Positions 10,201 to 24,600 of a stretch of 64,000 bases of DNA are shown one piece after another. The translations under genes and the position numbers were made by a program. The DNA comes from Bettongia penicillata ogilbyi. Lineage: Eukaryota; Chordata; Mammalia; Diprotodontia; Potoroidae. The stretch's first letter is position 1; every line of letters begins with the position of its first letter. Below the pieces are notes generated by a model. It was not told the DNA's origin. It saw only the letters and a program-made list of their open reading frames with translations, and did not search any database. Location: contig JAJHZJ010000041.1 in assembly GCA_023548195.1 (NCBI GenBank), positions 682,001 to 746,000 on the forward strand. Reading direction: 5' to 3'.

Positions 10201-13200
10201 TAAAAAATAAGCTAATTCAATTGGCAAAAGAGGTTCAAAAAGCCAATGAGAAGAATGCTTTCAAAAGCACAATAAGTCAAATGGAAAAAGAGGTTCAAAA
10301 GCTCACTGAAGTAAATAGTTCTCTCAAAATGAGAATGGAACAGATGGAGGCTAATGACTTTCTGAGAAACCAAGAAATTATAAAACAAAACCAAAAGAAT
10401 GAAAAAATGGAAGAGAATGTGAAATATCTCATTGGAAAAACAACTGACCTGGAAAATAGATCCAGGAGAGACAATTTAAAAATTATGGGACTACCTGAAA
10501 GCCATGATCCAAAAAAGAGCCTAGACGTCATCTTTCATGAAATTATCAAGGATATTCTAGAACCAGAGGGCAAAATTAGTATTCAAGGAATCTATCGATC
10601 ACCACCTGAAAGAGATCCAAAAAGAGAAACTCCTAGGAACATTGTGGCCAAATTCCAGAACTCCCAGCTCAAGGAGAAAATATTCCAAGTAGCTAGAAAG
10701 AAACAATTCAAATATTGTGGAAATACAATCAGGATAACACAAGATCTAGCAGCTTCTACATTAAGGAATCGAAGGGCATGGAATAGGATATTCCAGAAGT
10801 CAAAGGCACTAGGACTCAAACCAAGAATCACCTACCCAGCAAAACTGAGTATAATACTTCAGGGGAAAATATGGTTTTTCAATGAAACAGAGGACTTTCA
10901 GGCATTCTTGATGAAAAGACCAGAACTCAAAAGAAAATTTGACTTTCAAACACAAGAAGGAGAAGAAGCATGAAAAAGTAACCAGCAAAGAGAAGTCATA
11001 AGGAACTTACCAAAGGTGAACTGTTTACATTCCTACATGGAAAGACAATATTTGTAACTCTTAAAACTTTTCAGTATCTGGGTAGTTGGTGGGACCACAC
11101 ACACACATACACACACACACACATGTACACGTGTGCGTGCACACACATACAGAGACAGAGAGCACAGAGTGAATTGAATAGGATGGGACCATATCTTAAA
11201 AGAAATTAAGGCAAATGATGAGAGACAAATGTAGTGGGAGGAAGGAGGGTGAAATGGAATGGGGTAAATTATATCTCATTCAAGAGGCAAGCAGAAGACT
11301 TTTTAGTGGAGGGACAAAGAGGAGAGCTGAGAAAAAAACATGAAGCTTACCCTCATCACATTCAACTAAAGGAAGGAGTAAAATGCACACTCATTTTGGT
11401 ATGAAAACCTATCTTACAGTACAGGAAAGTGGGGGAGAAGGAGATAAGCAGGGAGGGAGGGATGATGGAAGGGAGACAATGGGAGAAGGGAGCAATTTGA
11501 AGTCAACACTCGGGGAGGGACAGGATCAGAAGACAGAACAGAAACAATGGGGGGCAGAATAGGATGGAGAGAAATACAGTTTGTCTCACACAACACGACT
11601 GTCATCGAAGTCATTTGCAAAACTACACAGATAAGGCCTATGTTGAATTGCCTGCCTTCCCAAAGGGAATGGGTGGGGAGGGAGGGATGGGGAGAATTTG
11701 GAACTCAAAGTGTTAGGAACAACTGTTGAGTATTGTTGTTGCTACTAGGAAATAAGAAATACAGTTAATGGGGAATAGAAAGTCATCTGGCCCTACAGGA
11801 CAAAAGAGAAGATGGGGACAAGAGAAGGGAGGGATAACAGAAGAGAGGGCAGAGTGGTGATAGGGAAAATTAGAATGCTCAGTGTATTGGGGTGGAGGGA
11901 GGGGATAAATGGGGAGAAAATTTGGAACCCAAAATTTTGTGAAAATGAATGTAAAAAGTTAAATAAATAAATTTATATTAAAAAAACATTAAAAATAAAT
12001 AAATGGAAAAATAAAATAAAATTTAAAAAAAAAGAATGCTTGAAAGTCCTCTATTTCATTGAAAAACCATATTTTCCCCTGAAGTATTATACTCAGTTTT
12101 GCTAGGTAGGTGATTCTTGGTTTGAGTCCTAGTGCCTTTGACTTCTGGAATATCATGTTCCATGCCCTTCAATCCCTTAATGTAGAAGCTGCTAGATCTT
12201 GTGTTATCCTGATTGTATTTCCACAATATCTGAATTGTTTCTTTCTAGCTGCTTGCAATATTTTCTCCTTGACCAGGGAACTCTGGAATTTGGCCACAAT
12301 GTTCCTAGGAGTTTCTCTTTTTAGATTTCTTTCAAGTGGTGATCAGTGGATTCCTTGAATACTTATTTTGCCCTCTGATTCTAGAATATCCTTGATAATT
12401 TCATGAAAGATGACGTCTAGGCTCTTTTTTGGATCATGGCTTTCAGGTAGTCCCATAATTTTTAAATTGTCTCTCCTGGATCTATTTTCCAGGTCAGTTG
12501 TTTTTCCAATGAGATATTTCACATTCTCTTCCAGTTTTTCATTCTTTTGGTTTTGTTTTATGATTTCTTGGTTTCTCAGAAAGTCATTAGCCTCCATCTG
12601 TTCCATTCTCATTTTGAGAGAACTATTTACTTCAGTGAGCTTTTGAACCTCCTTTTCCATTTGACTTATTGTGCTTTTGAAAGCATTCTTCTCCTCATTG
12701 GCTTTTTGAACCTCTTTTGCCAATTGAGTTAGCCTATTTCTCAAGGTGTTATTTTCTTCAGCATTTTTTGGGTCTCCTTTAGCAAGGTGTTAACCCGTTT
12801 TTCATGCTTTTCTTGCATCTCTCTCATTTCTCTTCCCAGTTTTTCCTCCACCTGTCTAACTTGGTTTTCAAAATCCTTTTTGAGCTCTTCCATGGCCTGA
12901 GACCACTGGATATCTATTTCAGATGTTTGGGATACAGAGGCCCTGACTTCTATGTCTTTCCCTGATGGTAAGCATTGTTCTTCCTCATCAAAAAGGAGGA
13001 AACATCATCTCTTCCCCAAGAAAGTAACCTTCTATGGTCTTATTTTTCTTCCCTTTTCTGGGCATTTTCCCAGCCGGTTACTTGACTTCTGAGATTCCTC
13101 TCCATCCCTGCCTCACTAGTGCTTGGGGTCTGATATTCAAATGCTGCTTCCCAGCCTCAGGGCTTTCAGTGGGGGGTGGGGCTGCTATTCAGTGTGAGAG

Positions 13201-16200
13201 ATTAAGTTCTGGTTCTCAGGTGGGGGCAGGGCCACCTCATAGGGCTCAGTTCCCTCAAGGAGTTTATGAGGAGACCTTCAATAATGGAGTTCCTGCCTGC
13301 TCCAGGAGCCCCTGGACGCTCCTTCCCTCAACGCTTCCTCCCGAGGGGGCCTGAGTTATGGAGACACTCCGCTCCCATCTCGGCTGGCCAGACAGGGTCT
13401 CTCACTGACCTGTAGTGCCTGTGGGTTGAGGGACTTGAGCGGCCAGCGGAGATTCCATCCCTGAAGCCTGCTTGGATCTGCTCCTCTCGGTTCTGTGGAA
13501 CCAAGGGCAGGGCTCCGGGTCTGGTGCGTGACGGACCTTTAGTGACGGTTTTTCAGGGCTCTCTGGAACAGAAATCTCCTCTACTCCATTGCTGCGTGGC
13601 TTCCACTGCTCTAGAACCCGTTGGGAGTTCTTTTCATAGGTAATTTATGGACTGTGGGTTCGGAGCTAGCATATGTGAATCTTTCTACTCTGCCATCTTG
13701 GCTCCTCCCCCTATCCATGACATTTTAATGAAATGAAGTTTATTTTTAATCAATTTAAACTCTAGTTGAATTTCACACTGATATTTAGTTTAAAAAAAAA
13801 ATAACATTTCATGTGGCCGTTACTTTTTCTATTCAAAGAACCTGAAAAACATTTATACCTAAAAATCTAATGATAAAATAATCCTTGTAATTTGGGAAAG
13901 ATATTTTTGGAAATTCCCAGGAATTAGGGAAATCTATGAAAACTGTATTAGGTCATATTAAGGACTTCTTTCTATGATTTTGGCATATTCACTGTACTAT
14001 TATCCTTTATTCTTTAAAGTGGCATGATATATGGAATGGATTAATGGTGTAATGTACTGAAAGTATTACAGCAGTGAGGCAAACTATCTGCATAATGCTC
14101 AGGGAAAAAGGCCTTATCAAAATGAAATATTTGGAATTTTTTGGCACTTCAACTTTACTCAATTCACTAAAACTCTCATTTTCTTCTTCCTCTTTAGTAA
14201 TAACTGGCATACTCAGACATGAAGCCTCCTTCTTTATACTCTGCTTGCCACTAAGAGAGAAACATTTGGAAAATAGCATTTACATATCTGTGTGTATCTA
14301 TGCACAGACAATCTGAGTAGGGCAGAACACAGCAGGACTCTAACCTAACTAGTTCTGTAGACAATGCTTACCTTAAGGAAGTAAGATTGTATGAGCTTTT
14401 TTTTTACCATTATATCGTAATGGTGACACACATTAAGTTTGTAGGTCACTAAAACCTCATGTCATTTTCAAACCATCATGTCTCCCTGCCTTGTATTTAT
14501 TTTGTTTTTGAATCCCCTGGAGTATTTTGTATTTATCACTATCAAATTTAATCCTATTAGATTCTGCCCAATGTTTTTAGCTTGTAGATATCATTTTGGA
14601 TGTTGAGCCTGTCATTCAACATAGTGGCTCTCTCTGCTGGATCTGCGTCAACTTCAACTTTAGTAAATATATCACATATGCCTTTATCCAAATCCCTGAA
14701 AAAAATATTAAACAGCACATAAACAACACAACAGTGACATTTTCCTGGTCCTTGGCACCAGAGACTTCCTGCCAAGATGATGCCAAACCATTAATAACAA
14801 CTCTGGCTGCTGCCAGTTCAATAAAGACTTTCACCCGAGGTCATAGATTTTGTCAAATGCTTTGCTAGATAAATTATAGCTCCCTCCTTTCCTTTACAGA
14901 CCTGTTTAATGACATTGTCAAAAATGCAAAATAAGGTGAAAGGATGCTGATTGGTTCTTTATCATTTCCTTTCTAAATTTTGCCAGGAACCAACTGGCCT
15001 ACATTTTGCAAGGAATAGTTTTCCCTTATACAAAAATATATTTGTCATTCTCCAAGTTCTGAAGCACCCCTTCCATTTTCCATAACCTTTCAAAGATCAT
15101 GATGAGCAAGCATTATCACTAGTTTTTTCAGGACCCTGGAAAACAGGTCACTGAGGTCACTACCCAAAGAAGCTATTCTAAATCTTTCCTTCTTTCAAGT
15201 CTTCCATACCTCACCTTCCCCTCTTTCTTTTAGCTGAGAACCCTAACTCCTACTATACTTAGAAAATTGAGGCAAATAGATGTGAAATGTCTCTATTTCT
15301 CTTCATTTCAAAACCCCTTGATATCATATCCCACTCTCTCCTCCATTCCTCCAAGCACAGACAAAAAGGTGGCCATTCTTGTTACCAAGGCCAGCTCCTC
15401 AATATATATAACTTCATCCTATCTCCTCCTATATTCTCCAGCAAAATGCAATTTCTACCATCATCTCCCTCTAAAATTTTCTGAATCTCCTTATCTACTC
15501 ATTCCTTCTCTGCTAATTTCCAACATGCCCAAGTCTATTACATCCTTAAGAAACTTTCACTAGACCATACATCCCTGCAAGCTGTCATATCTCTCCTTTT
15601 CACAATCAGAATCCTTAAGGAAGTTGTCCATACTCACTGCCTCCACTTGTCTTTTCACTCCTCAATCATTTTCAATTCTAGATTCCAACATCATCACTCA
15701 ACTCAATTGCCAATCTGATCATCTTTTCTCAGTTTTCATCCTTCTTTTACTTGCCTGCTACATCTGACACTATTAACCACCCTCTCCTCCTGCATACACT
15801 CTGCTGCTCTCTGGGTTTTCATGACACTACCCTTTCCTATGTCTCCTATCTTGTGACTACTCCTCTGTTAGCATGATCATACTTCCAATTCCTCTCCTAA
15901 TTCACCAACTATATCACAATCCATTAACTATGGATGTACCCTAAGATTATATGTCTTCATCTTCTCTCTACAAATTCTCTTGATAATCTCATCAGCTCCC
16001 CTGGATTTAACTATTCTCTCTATGCAGATGACACACATCTATATATACAGGCCATATATATGAAGCCCTCAGCTTCAGTTCACAACACCAACTTACTGCT
16101 GTATATTTCAAAGCCAATGACCTGATATATCCCAATCTCACTATGTCCAAAATTAAATGTATAACCTTTCTTCCAAACTCTATTTTCCAGAAAAGGCACC

Positions 16201-16599
16201 ACTAGGCTTCCAGTTTCCCAAGTTTGTAGTGTAAGGCTACAACTCCTCCATTCCTCATTCCATATATTCAACCAGTTGTCAAATCTTGCCATTTTTCCTA
16301 CACAAGATCTAAGTCTGACTCCTCTCTACTAACACAGCTACCACCTTAGTTCAGGCCCTCGCTACCTCTCCACGAGGTTATTGCAACTAACTGACTGATT
16401 TGCCCTGGCTCAAGTTTCATCCTACTCCAATCTATCTCCTCCATATTATTGCCAAAATGGTTTTCCTTATGTACCCAACTGTGTTACACTCCTACAAAAT
16501 CAACTCTGGGAGTACCTCCTCTATTTAGCATTTAAAGTCCTTCACAATCTGGCCTCAATACATCTTTCCAACTTCACAGAACACTATTCTCCTTTTCCC

Positions 16600-16640
<41 letters not shown>

Positions 16641-18569
16641 CTCTCTCTCTCTCTCTCTCTCTCTTTCTGTAAACCAGCATAAAGTGGCCTTTATGTAACA
16701 CTCCATCTCCCATCTCCATGCCTCTGTACTGGTCTACCCCATGCCTGAAATGTATGCCCTTTTTACTTCTCCCCCATAGGATCCGATCCCTCAAGCACCA
16801 TCTTCTACATGAAATCTTACTTGTTTTTCCCAAATGTTAGTTCCCTCCCTCCCATTGTTACTTAAGTATTTTGTACTTATTTTCCTCATATTTACTCTCT
16901 ATATAATTTTAGTGTCTTTCCTATTAGAACATAAGTTCCTTGCAAGTATGAATTGGTTCATCACATTTTATCCATAACTCAGTGCCTGGAACAAAGTAGG
17001 CACTTACGTTTGTTAGTTAAATGAGTTTTTCTGTAATTTTCAGCCCAAAGGTCATTCTCTGAAGAAAATTAGAAGCAAAACCTACATTTACTCATTCAAA
17101 TCAATATTTATAAAGCATTTATACTCTGAATTAGGTACTATGCTAGGTGCTAAGGATACAAAGAAACATATGGAAAAGTCTCTGTCCTCAAGTAGGGCAA
17201 TACAAAACACAACATGTAAAGTGATAGGCAATTACAAGGTAATATGAGGCAGGAGAAAATTCTAACTACTAGGGAAATCAAACAAGTAGAACTTCAGACT
17301 TTTTTTTTTTTGTAAAAAGCAGTCACTAGGAAGAAATATGTTCCCAGTACAGGGATAGCTTGTGATAACATACCAAGATGGAACATGGAAGGTAAAGTGT
17401 GGAGAGCAGCTTAAATGCCCATTTAAGTGCGATGTGTGAAGGGAAATAATGCAAAATAAGTTTTGTTGGTGAATGGCAATACCAGAATTTATAACTTAGA
17501 GGCAAAAGGGAAACACTGGAAAGCATTTAGGAAAGAAATTCAATCTCCCTTAGAAAAGTTCCTACCTCTTTTTCTTGATCTATGCAATTCAAATAATCTT
17601 TTCAGACAATTCCCCTTTGACTTTTCAAAGGAATTATGTGTTTGTGTCTTCAGAATTTCATTAGGGGTGCCCCCCTTCCCTATGGAATTAATTGTCCCTA
17701 CAGAATCTTAGGCCAAGGGATTCTATTTATGTTTTCCCTGAACTTTCTAATATACTCTCCTCAAATTTAATACTATACCATCTTCCTTTCCCTCACTGTC
17801 AAAAAATGCCAAGATGGAATGCTCATTCATAGGAACTCACAAGATGGTTCCCCATCATTTTGGTCACAGCAAGTAACTGGTCCTTTTCAAGAAAATATTA
17901 ACTTTTGTTTTTGAGAGAGTGAGGTGAACTTAGTTGAATTCAATTCAAATAAATGAAGTTTTCCATCAATAATGTAATATACCTCTATGCCAGGTTGTAA
18001 TCTATGTCCTTGAAGAGAGCTATCAAGATAGTTTGTAACATACTCTCATATTTTTTCTGTCTCCAATAATCTTGACCCAAACGTTCTTCACAACTCCCCT
18101 CTGATTCCTAGATTTCCCCCACATACCTTTAATTTCCAGTGTCACTCTATTCCCATCCCATCTTCCCCAGCTCCCATTAAACTATCCTTATCCTTTTAAA
18201 TAAGGTACCCTTCCAGAGTCATAGTCCAATCACAGATTCCATGCTATCAAATCTTAAGCACATGTTAGAGAAAGAATATTTTAGTTGGGGGGAAATAAAT
18301 CTTTTCAAAAAAAATGTGTGTGAAGAGTCCTAGATACAAGATCTGAGAACCTGAACTCCCATCCTAGCTCTCATACTTTCGGCCTGTCTGTGACACTGAC
18401 AAAGTTACTCCACATTTCTGGGTCTCACTTTGCTCAACTATAAAATGAAAGAGTTGTGCTCTGCGATCTCTAAGAACCCTGCCAGGTTTAGCTCTATGAA
18501 AAGCTAAATGTTTAGAATAAAAACACAATTATAATAACTGCAACTTCTCTGAACCAAATATATATATAC

Positions 18570-18601
<32 letters not shown>

Positions 18602-21600
18602 TTTAAGGAAACATGTAATATTATGTATGCACTTTGCACAATGTCTCAGGAGTCTTCTAAGTCCAATTCAACCTATTTTCTTTAATTCTTACATCAAGGG
18701 ACAGAATTATTTTGATAAAGATAATTGGACTGAAGATACCACTAATGAAATAGAAAAAAATAAAAAAGTGTGGCAACCATCAAGAAACAACCATTAAATG
18801 TTTCTCAAATTCTATGAAAGGCCCTAATTATATAAAGATATTTATGATGACCTCATATTCTTACATGTTTAACACATAAACCCTCATTAATGATCATTGT
18901 CAAAGCTAGACAGCATAAATCTATGCTTCACTTCCCACCAAAATTTTATACTAAATAATGCAGGCATAATGTAGGCATGGTTCTCATCAATAATTATTCA
19001 AGATTTTGAACTAAAATTCATAATGTAATATATGCTAATGAAAAAAGTGTTGAAAGAAAAAGACAGAAGGAAGGAAGGAAGCAAAGAAAGGAAAAGGTTA
19101 ACAGGAAAAAAATTACTATGTCTTACATAGCATGACTACAAATCCTAGGTGACCAATTTCTAACAAACTTAGGTTAAATTATATTGGCTAGTAAGTAAAC
19201 ATTTTAGAATACTATTTTTTTACAACTATATACAACATTTAAAAACTGTTTTAAGAGACAAAATTTTATCTAATTATATTTAGATTAAATTGTTAACATT
19301 AACTGCAACTATTTCAAAAGAAAAAAGAGGAACAAATTTTAAAGGGCTCTAAAATACACTAACGCTGTAGCTAAACCAAACACAACCAAGAGTTAGGACA
19401 TAAGCAAAAAGTCCTCTGAAAAGCCAAAATAGGGCTCACAAAATACAGGCACTAAAGCTAATTTTCTCTGAGAGGAAAGCCACTCAGGCTCATTCTGGGA
19501 ATATCTTACACATAATTTTCATGGACTTGGTTATCAGGTTTACAGAGTCATCAAAGATTAAAAGCACTTGGCAATAAGGAAGGGAAATCACAGAATCTGA
19601 GAACTGGAAGGGACCACCTCAGAGTTCCTCTATATCTAAGGAAGAATCATCTACATTACTCTTCTATATAAGAAAAAACAAAAATTATCATTTAGCCTCC
19701 ACCTGAATAAGGAAAACTTACAACCTCTTGAGTCAGACAATTTCACTTTTGGAGATCTCTACCTATTTTTAAAGGAAGATTTTCTTTTTTATTGAGCCAG
19801 CTAAGTGCCTCTTGCAATTTCCACAATTACTCCTCGCTAATTTCAAAGGCAAAACAAGTTTACTCATCCCTCTTCCACCTGACAGTCCTTAGAATTTCCT
19901 TCAAATATCAGAAGATGCTGTTATGTTACATCTTGAGTCTTCTGTTCTGCAGCTGATCCTGCATCATTTCAAGTTCTCTTGCCATCTTAGTGGCACTACA
20001 GGTAGAAACACTAATATTATAAGGTAGGAATACTTTTATTATAATAATAAAATAAGTGACTGGGAAAAGACAAAAAAATCTGAAAAAAATCAGACACAAA
20101 CTCAAAAAGAATAGCCACCCAAGATCATTTAATGTAAACACAAACACATCCAAATAAGTCTCAGAAGAACACTGTATTTATATGTAGGAAAATTTATGAC
20201 TATGATGATTATTGTACTTGTGTGTATGCTTGTCACTCATACAAAAACAAATGAAACCTAAAGCATGTAATGTGAATTATGATTTTAATAGTCTGACTTG
20301 GTTTGCAGGGCCAGCTTCTCCAGAGTTTGCTTGTTTAAAACAATCCTTCCTCAGAAGCCAAACACCCAAAACAGGAAAACCATTATGATGAACAGAAAAG
20401 TAGGTAAGAAGAGTTCTAGCTAACACAGTGAGTTTGTTATAGTTTGTTCTGGTACTTGCCGGTAGCACCCAAGGGGACAAAAAAGTTAAAATTACTGACT
20501 CTGAGTACGTAGTTTTTGTCCTAGCTCTGTCCATCACAACTATGTAGATGTGGGCAAAGGACTCAACTTTCTTGGTCTTGTTTCTTTGTCTGCAAAATAG
20601 ACTAGGTCACAGTCAAGATGTCATTCAACTGATGTTAAAGCTTACAAGGTTCCCAAATACAGTGAAAAGGAATGTGGTTCACAACAAAGATATAAATCAC
20701 TGTCTCTTGCTTCTACAAAGACTATATTAAGTTACCTTTAACTTGAGATGTTTCCTCTTCTGAATCCAGTTTTCCTTTGTTTCTTATATTAGAAGGTGTC
20801 TTGACTAGCTTTTTCACAAATTCTGATTCAAGTGGCTCAAGTTTAACTTGACGATGTCTTCTTGATTTGGATGCCTGAAGAATTAAAATTACTAAGTTAC
20901 AAGGCATCCAGGTTTTAAAAGGGATACAGAATAGAAACATATTCAATACAAAGAGCAAGTCAAAAAATATGTTCAAAGCAAAAAACGTTCTATCAGGAAA
21001 ATTTTACAGGAAAATTTATTTTAAAAATTCCAGTAATTTTATAACTCACATCCTCTGTATGTACGCTACACATCTATCATATACCAATTATAACATTATC
21101 CTTATCCAAAGAAGTTATGCTTTTTTTACCCAACACAACCCACTCATTCCCTTTATTCTAGTCAGGCTAATTTCCTACTCTCTCCCACAAAGGCTATGCT
21201 CATTCCAGCCTTTACGCCTTTTACTCAAGCTATTACTGTCATTTAGAATATCCTGCCCCTCCACCAAACCAAATCCTACCCAAGTCCTCCAAAAAACTTG
21301 CCCTGACGACTCTAACCCACAGAAATCTTTCCTTTCTCTGAATTCCTAAAGCGCTTTAAGCTTGCAGTAAACCATATAGTATGAAAGACATCAATAATAT
21401 TATAAATGTAAAATCAACAAAACATAATAATAAGTGTAACCTCAGTTTCTTAAGAACTATTTCTTCTAGCTGTTCACACCCACAAACAATGCATAACTGG
21501 CAGCGGAAATATTTAAAAAACTCTATCTGGTCTGGTTAGAAAATGAGGTATTGCAATTAAGAAAACATTGCCATTAATGTAAAGTAATCGATTTAGAACT

Positions 21601-24600
21601 AGACTTTGAAGATCATCTAGTCTAACCCCAGTTCAACATGTATATGAGGAAACTTCTGTTTTCTGAAACCGCAGAGGACAATTAATTCACCTAAAATCAT
21701 ACAAGTAGTGAAAGCAGTAAGTGTTCCAGTAAGCAGTTCCTCCAACTCCAGTTATTTCCCCTCTAGCACACTAGTACAGAGCTTATCTTCTAGTGGATTA
21801 CAAATTATTTTTTATAATTAGCAAGCAATAAAACATACTAAACTAAAACTACATCCAAACAAAATTTAACCATTCTTTGATGATTCAGAAGATATTTAAT
21901 TAGTGTCTTGAACCCAAGGAACTTTATATCAACGTAATGAATAATAACTATCACAAGACAATAGAAGGGTAGCTCTGGTTAATTTTTTTTTTAATTAACC
22001 AGTTTTACTGATGGTGTCTGAATACAGGTTGAAGTACCTTTTTATTTTTTCTTGATTTTTTTTTGTCTCTGATCTTTAAAAACAATGTGGTTATGTTTTG
22101 CACAACTACAATGTATAACCTATACTGAATTGCTTGCCTTCTCGATGAAGGTGTGTGGGAAAGGAGGGAGAGAATCCAGAACTCAAAGTTTTAAAAACAA
22201 AGGCTAAAAAGCATTTTTACATATAACTAGGAAAAATAAAATACTAAATGAAACGTAAAAAAATTAACTAGTTTTTGTGCTTAGGAGACAAGTACAGAAG
22301 TAGACTACTGTCTGTGAGATCAGAGGATCTGTGATCTGATTTCAGGTCTGCTGCCACTTACTCCTGGGCCATCTCAGGCAAGTTCCTTAATGTCTGTGGA
22401 TCTCAACTGCATCATCTCTAAAGTGAAAGAGCTGGGCTAGAAGATTCTAAGGTCCAGTCTAGGTCTAAATCTACGATTCTACGATTATAAAAATGACAAC
22501 ACTGGTGAGATTCTGGCTACAGTATTTTATGACAATGAAAAATAACTGATTACTAACAAATAGGTCTCTTTTCAAGGTCAAGTTCAAACTCCATTACAAT
22601 GGATTCTATGAAACTCTCAAAACTGGGTCAAACAATGTTAATGTTAAAAGTGTTCACATGAACAACAAATCAGAACATCAGGTGAAGCTGAAAAATCTTT
22701 ATCAAAGAAAGTTAATTTCTGTGATATTTGCAATAACTGCATTTGACCCACAGGGAGGACTCTAAGACAGTTTATAATTGTGTGTTTGTAGGATTTTAAA
22801 TGATCTACTAGCCAGGAAACCAACATTCAGCCTGTGGACCAATCTGAGGGGAAAAAAAAGTTTAGCTAAAGAGTTATTAGCACATGTAAAAAAGCAGACT
22901 ACTAGGGGGCCTGACCACCTGTCACTATTACTATATAACTGATTATAATACAGTGTTAGGCTATCAAACTTATATCAACTGGTAGTTGTTTTACGTTGAA
23001 TGTGAGAAATCACAGAACTATATAACTATATGGTCTACACACATAAATTTCTCATCATATGAATATACTCTTCTATTGCATACAATAACTGAGATTAGAA
23101 TAAAAAAATCTAAATTTCAAGGAAGATTATTAAACAAATAAAATGACTTAAAAATCTAGCAATCAAATAAAAAAGAAGAGTACTTAAATTCATAGCTAAA
23201 ATTCAATCAAATTCAATCAAACCAAAAAGGAGAGTACTTAAATTTATAGCTAAAATGCTTAAAATCCCTTAATAAAAAAAAAATGACCAAAATATTCTTT
23301 AAAATGTTTGTTATTCTGTTAAAAAAAAAAACAACTAATTTACCTGAGTGACGATTGAATAAGCCTTGGATTTTATTTTAGCTAATGTTCCAGCTCTTTC
23401 AGAACCCTGCAAACAAACAAATTAAATTAAAAATAAATAGCAACACCACCAGAAGAAATTATTTTATATGCAACTAGTATCAGAAATGGCATTTAGGCAA
23501 GATCAATTAGTGAAGCTATTAAATTCCACCAAGACTTTAAAACATCCTCATCTTACTGAAGTTCCTCATCTCATTGAAGTTCACCAGCATTTCCAGGCAA
23601 GACAGAGGGCCAGCATATGCACTCTATCCATCAAACTCATCCATGTTCTACTAGAACATTGGATTTTGCCCACAGGTTGATGGTTTTGATAGGCAAGCCT
23701 TTACTTTATCCTGCCTGGAAGAAGGCCTCTATGTCACTTCTCCATACGAGGGCTCCTGTGTGCTCTCTGCTTCTTATTTCCCTTTTATGTGTGGTCTTCC
23801 CCCTCAGCACACAAACTCTTTAAGAACACGCCTGGTATTTATTTTTCCAGAGTTTAGTACAGTGTCTGTGAATACTTAATAAATACTTGTTTATTTAACT
23901 TAGCTCACTAAGAATGGGCTCCCTCCTAATGGCACAGCTTCCCCTCAACATCTTCTCCAGTCTTGGTTGTGCTATGTGGGAACCAGAATAGTTCTCACTC
24001 CCCACTGCTATGTGCAAGTTCTCCCTCTATCGTTACTCTGTAACTTCTTCTCCTTTAAAGTTCATTAATCCATTATCTACAACCCAATCAAAATTCTAGC
24101 AACTGTTTTCTATAGACCTCCAGAACATTCCCTTTCTTTCCTCAATAAGTTCGGTACCTGGCTTACAGTCTTTCTTTCCTACTCCTACCCTAACGCTAGT
24201 GGACTTCAACTTACATAGTGATACTCTCTCAAACACCTAACCATCCCAGTTTCCCAACTTGATCATTTCTCATGACCTGGTCTATCCTTCATGACCTACA
24301 ATCCCTCTAATCTTCAGGTTTTTGCTAGGCTGTTGCTGCTGTTCTGACTGCACTCTGTTCCTTTCCCTGCCTTTACACTTTGGTGATCTCTATTCTACTC
24401 TCTATCATCTACTCTTAGATCCCTTAAACTATCATTGACTGACTGAGCCTTGAGTGATCCTAAACATGGATAACTTCTACCACCTGCCGCCTTAGCTCCT
24501 ATTCACGTGCTAATGAATGGATCAAAAGGAAATCAGGAAACCAAGTGGGTCCACCACAAATTCATGTTATCTCATCTCAAATGGGTCCTCACTGCAACCA

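Noticed and set aside
9211..13714. Twin-priming as the explanation for the inverted HAL1 pair
   Set aside because: Twin-priming would put the inverted 5' part before a sense 3' part that ends in poly(A). Here a full-length sense copy with tail comes first and the inverted 5' part follows.
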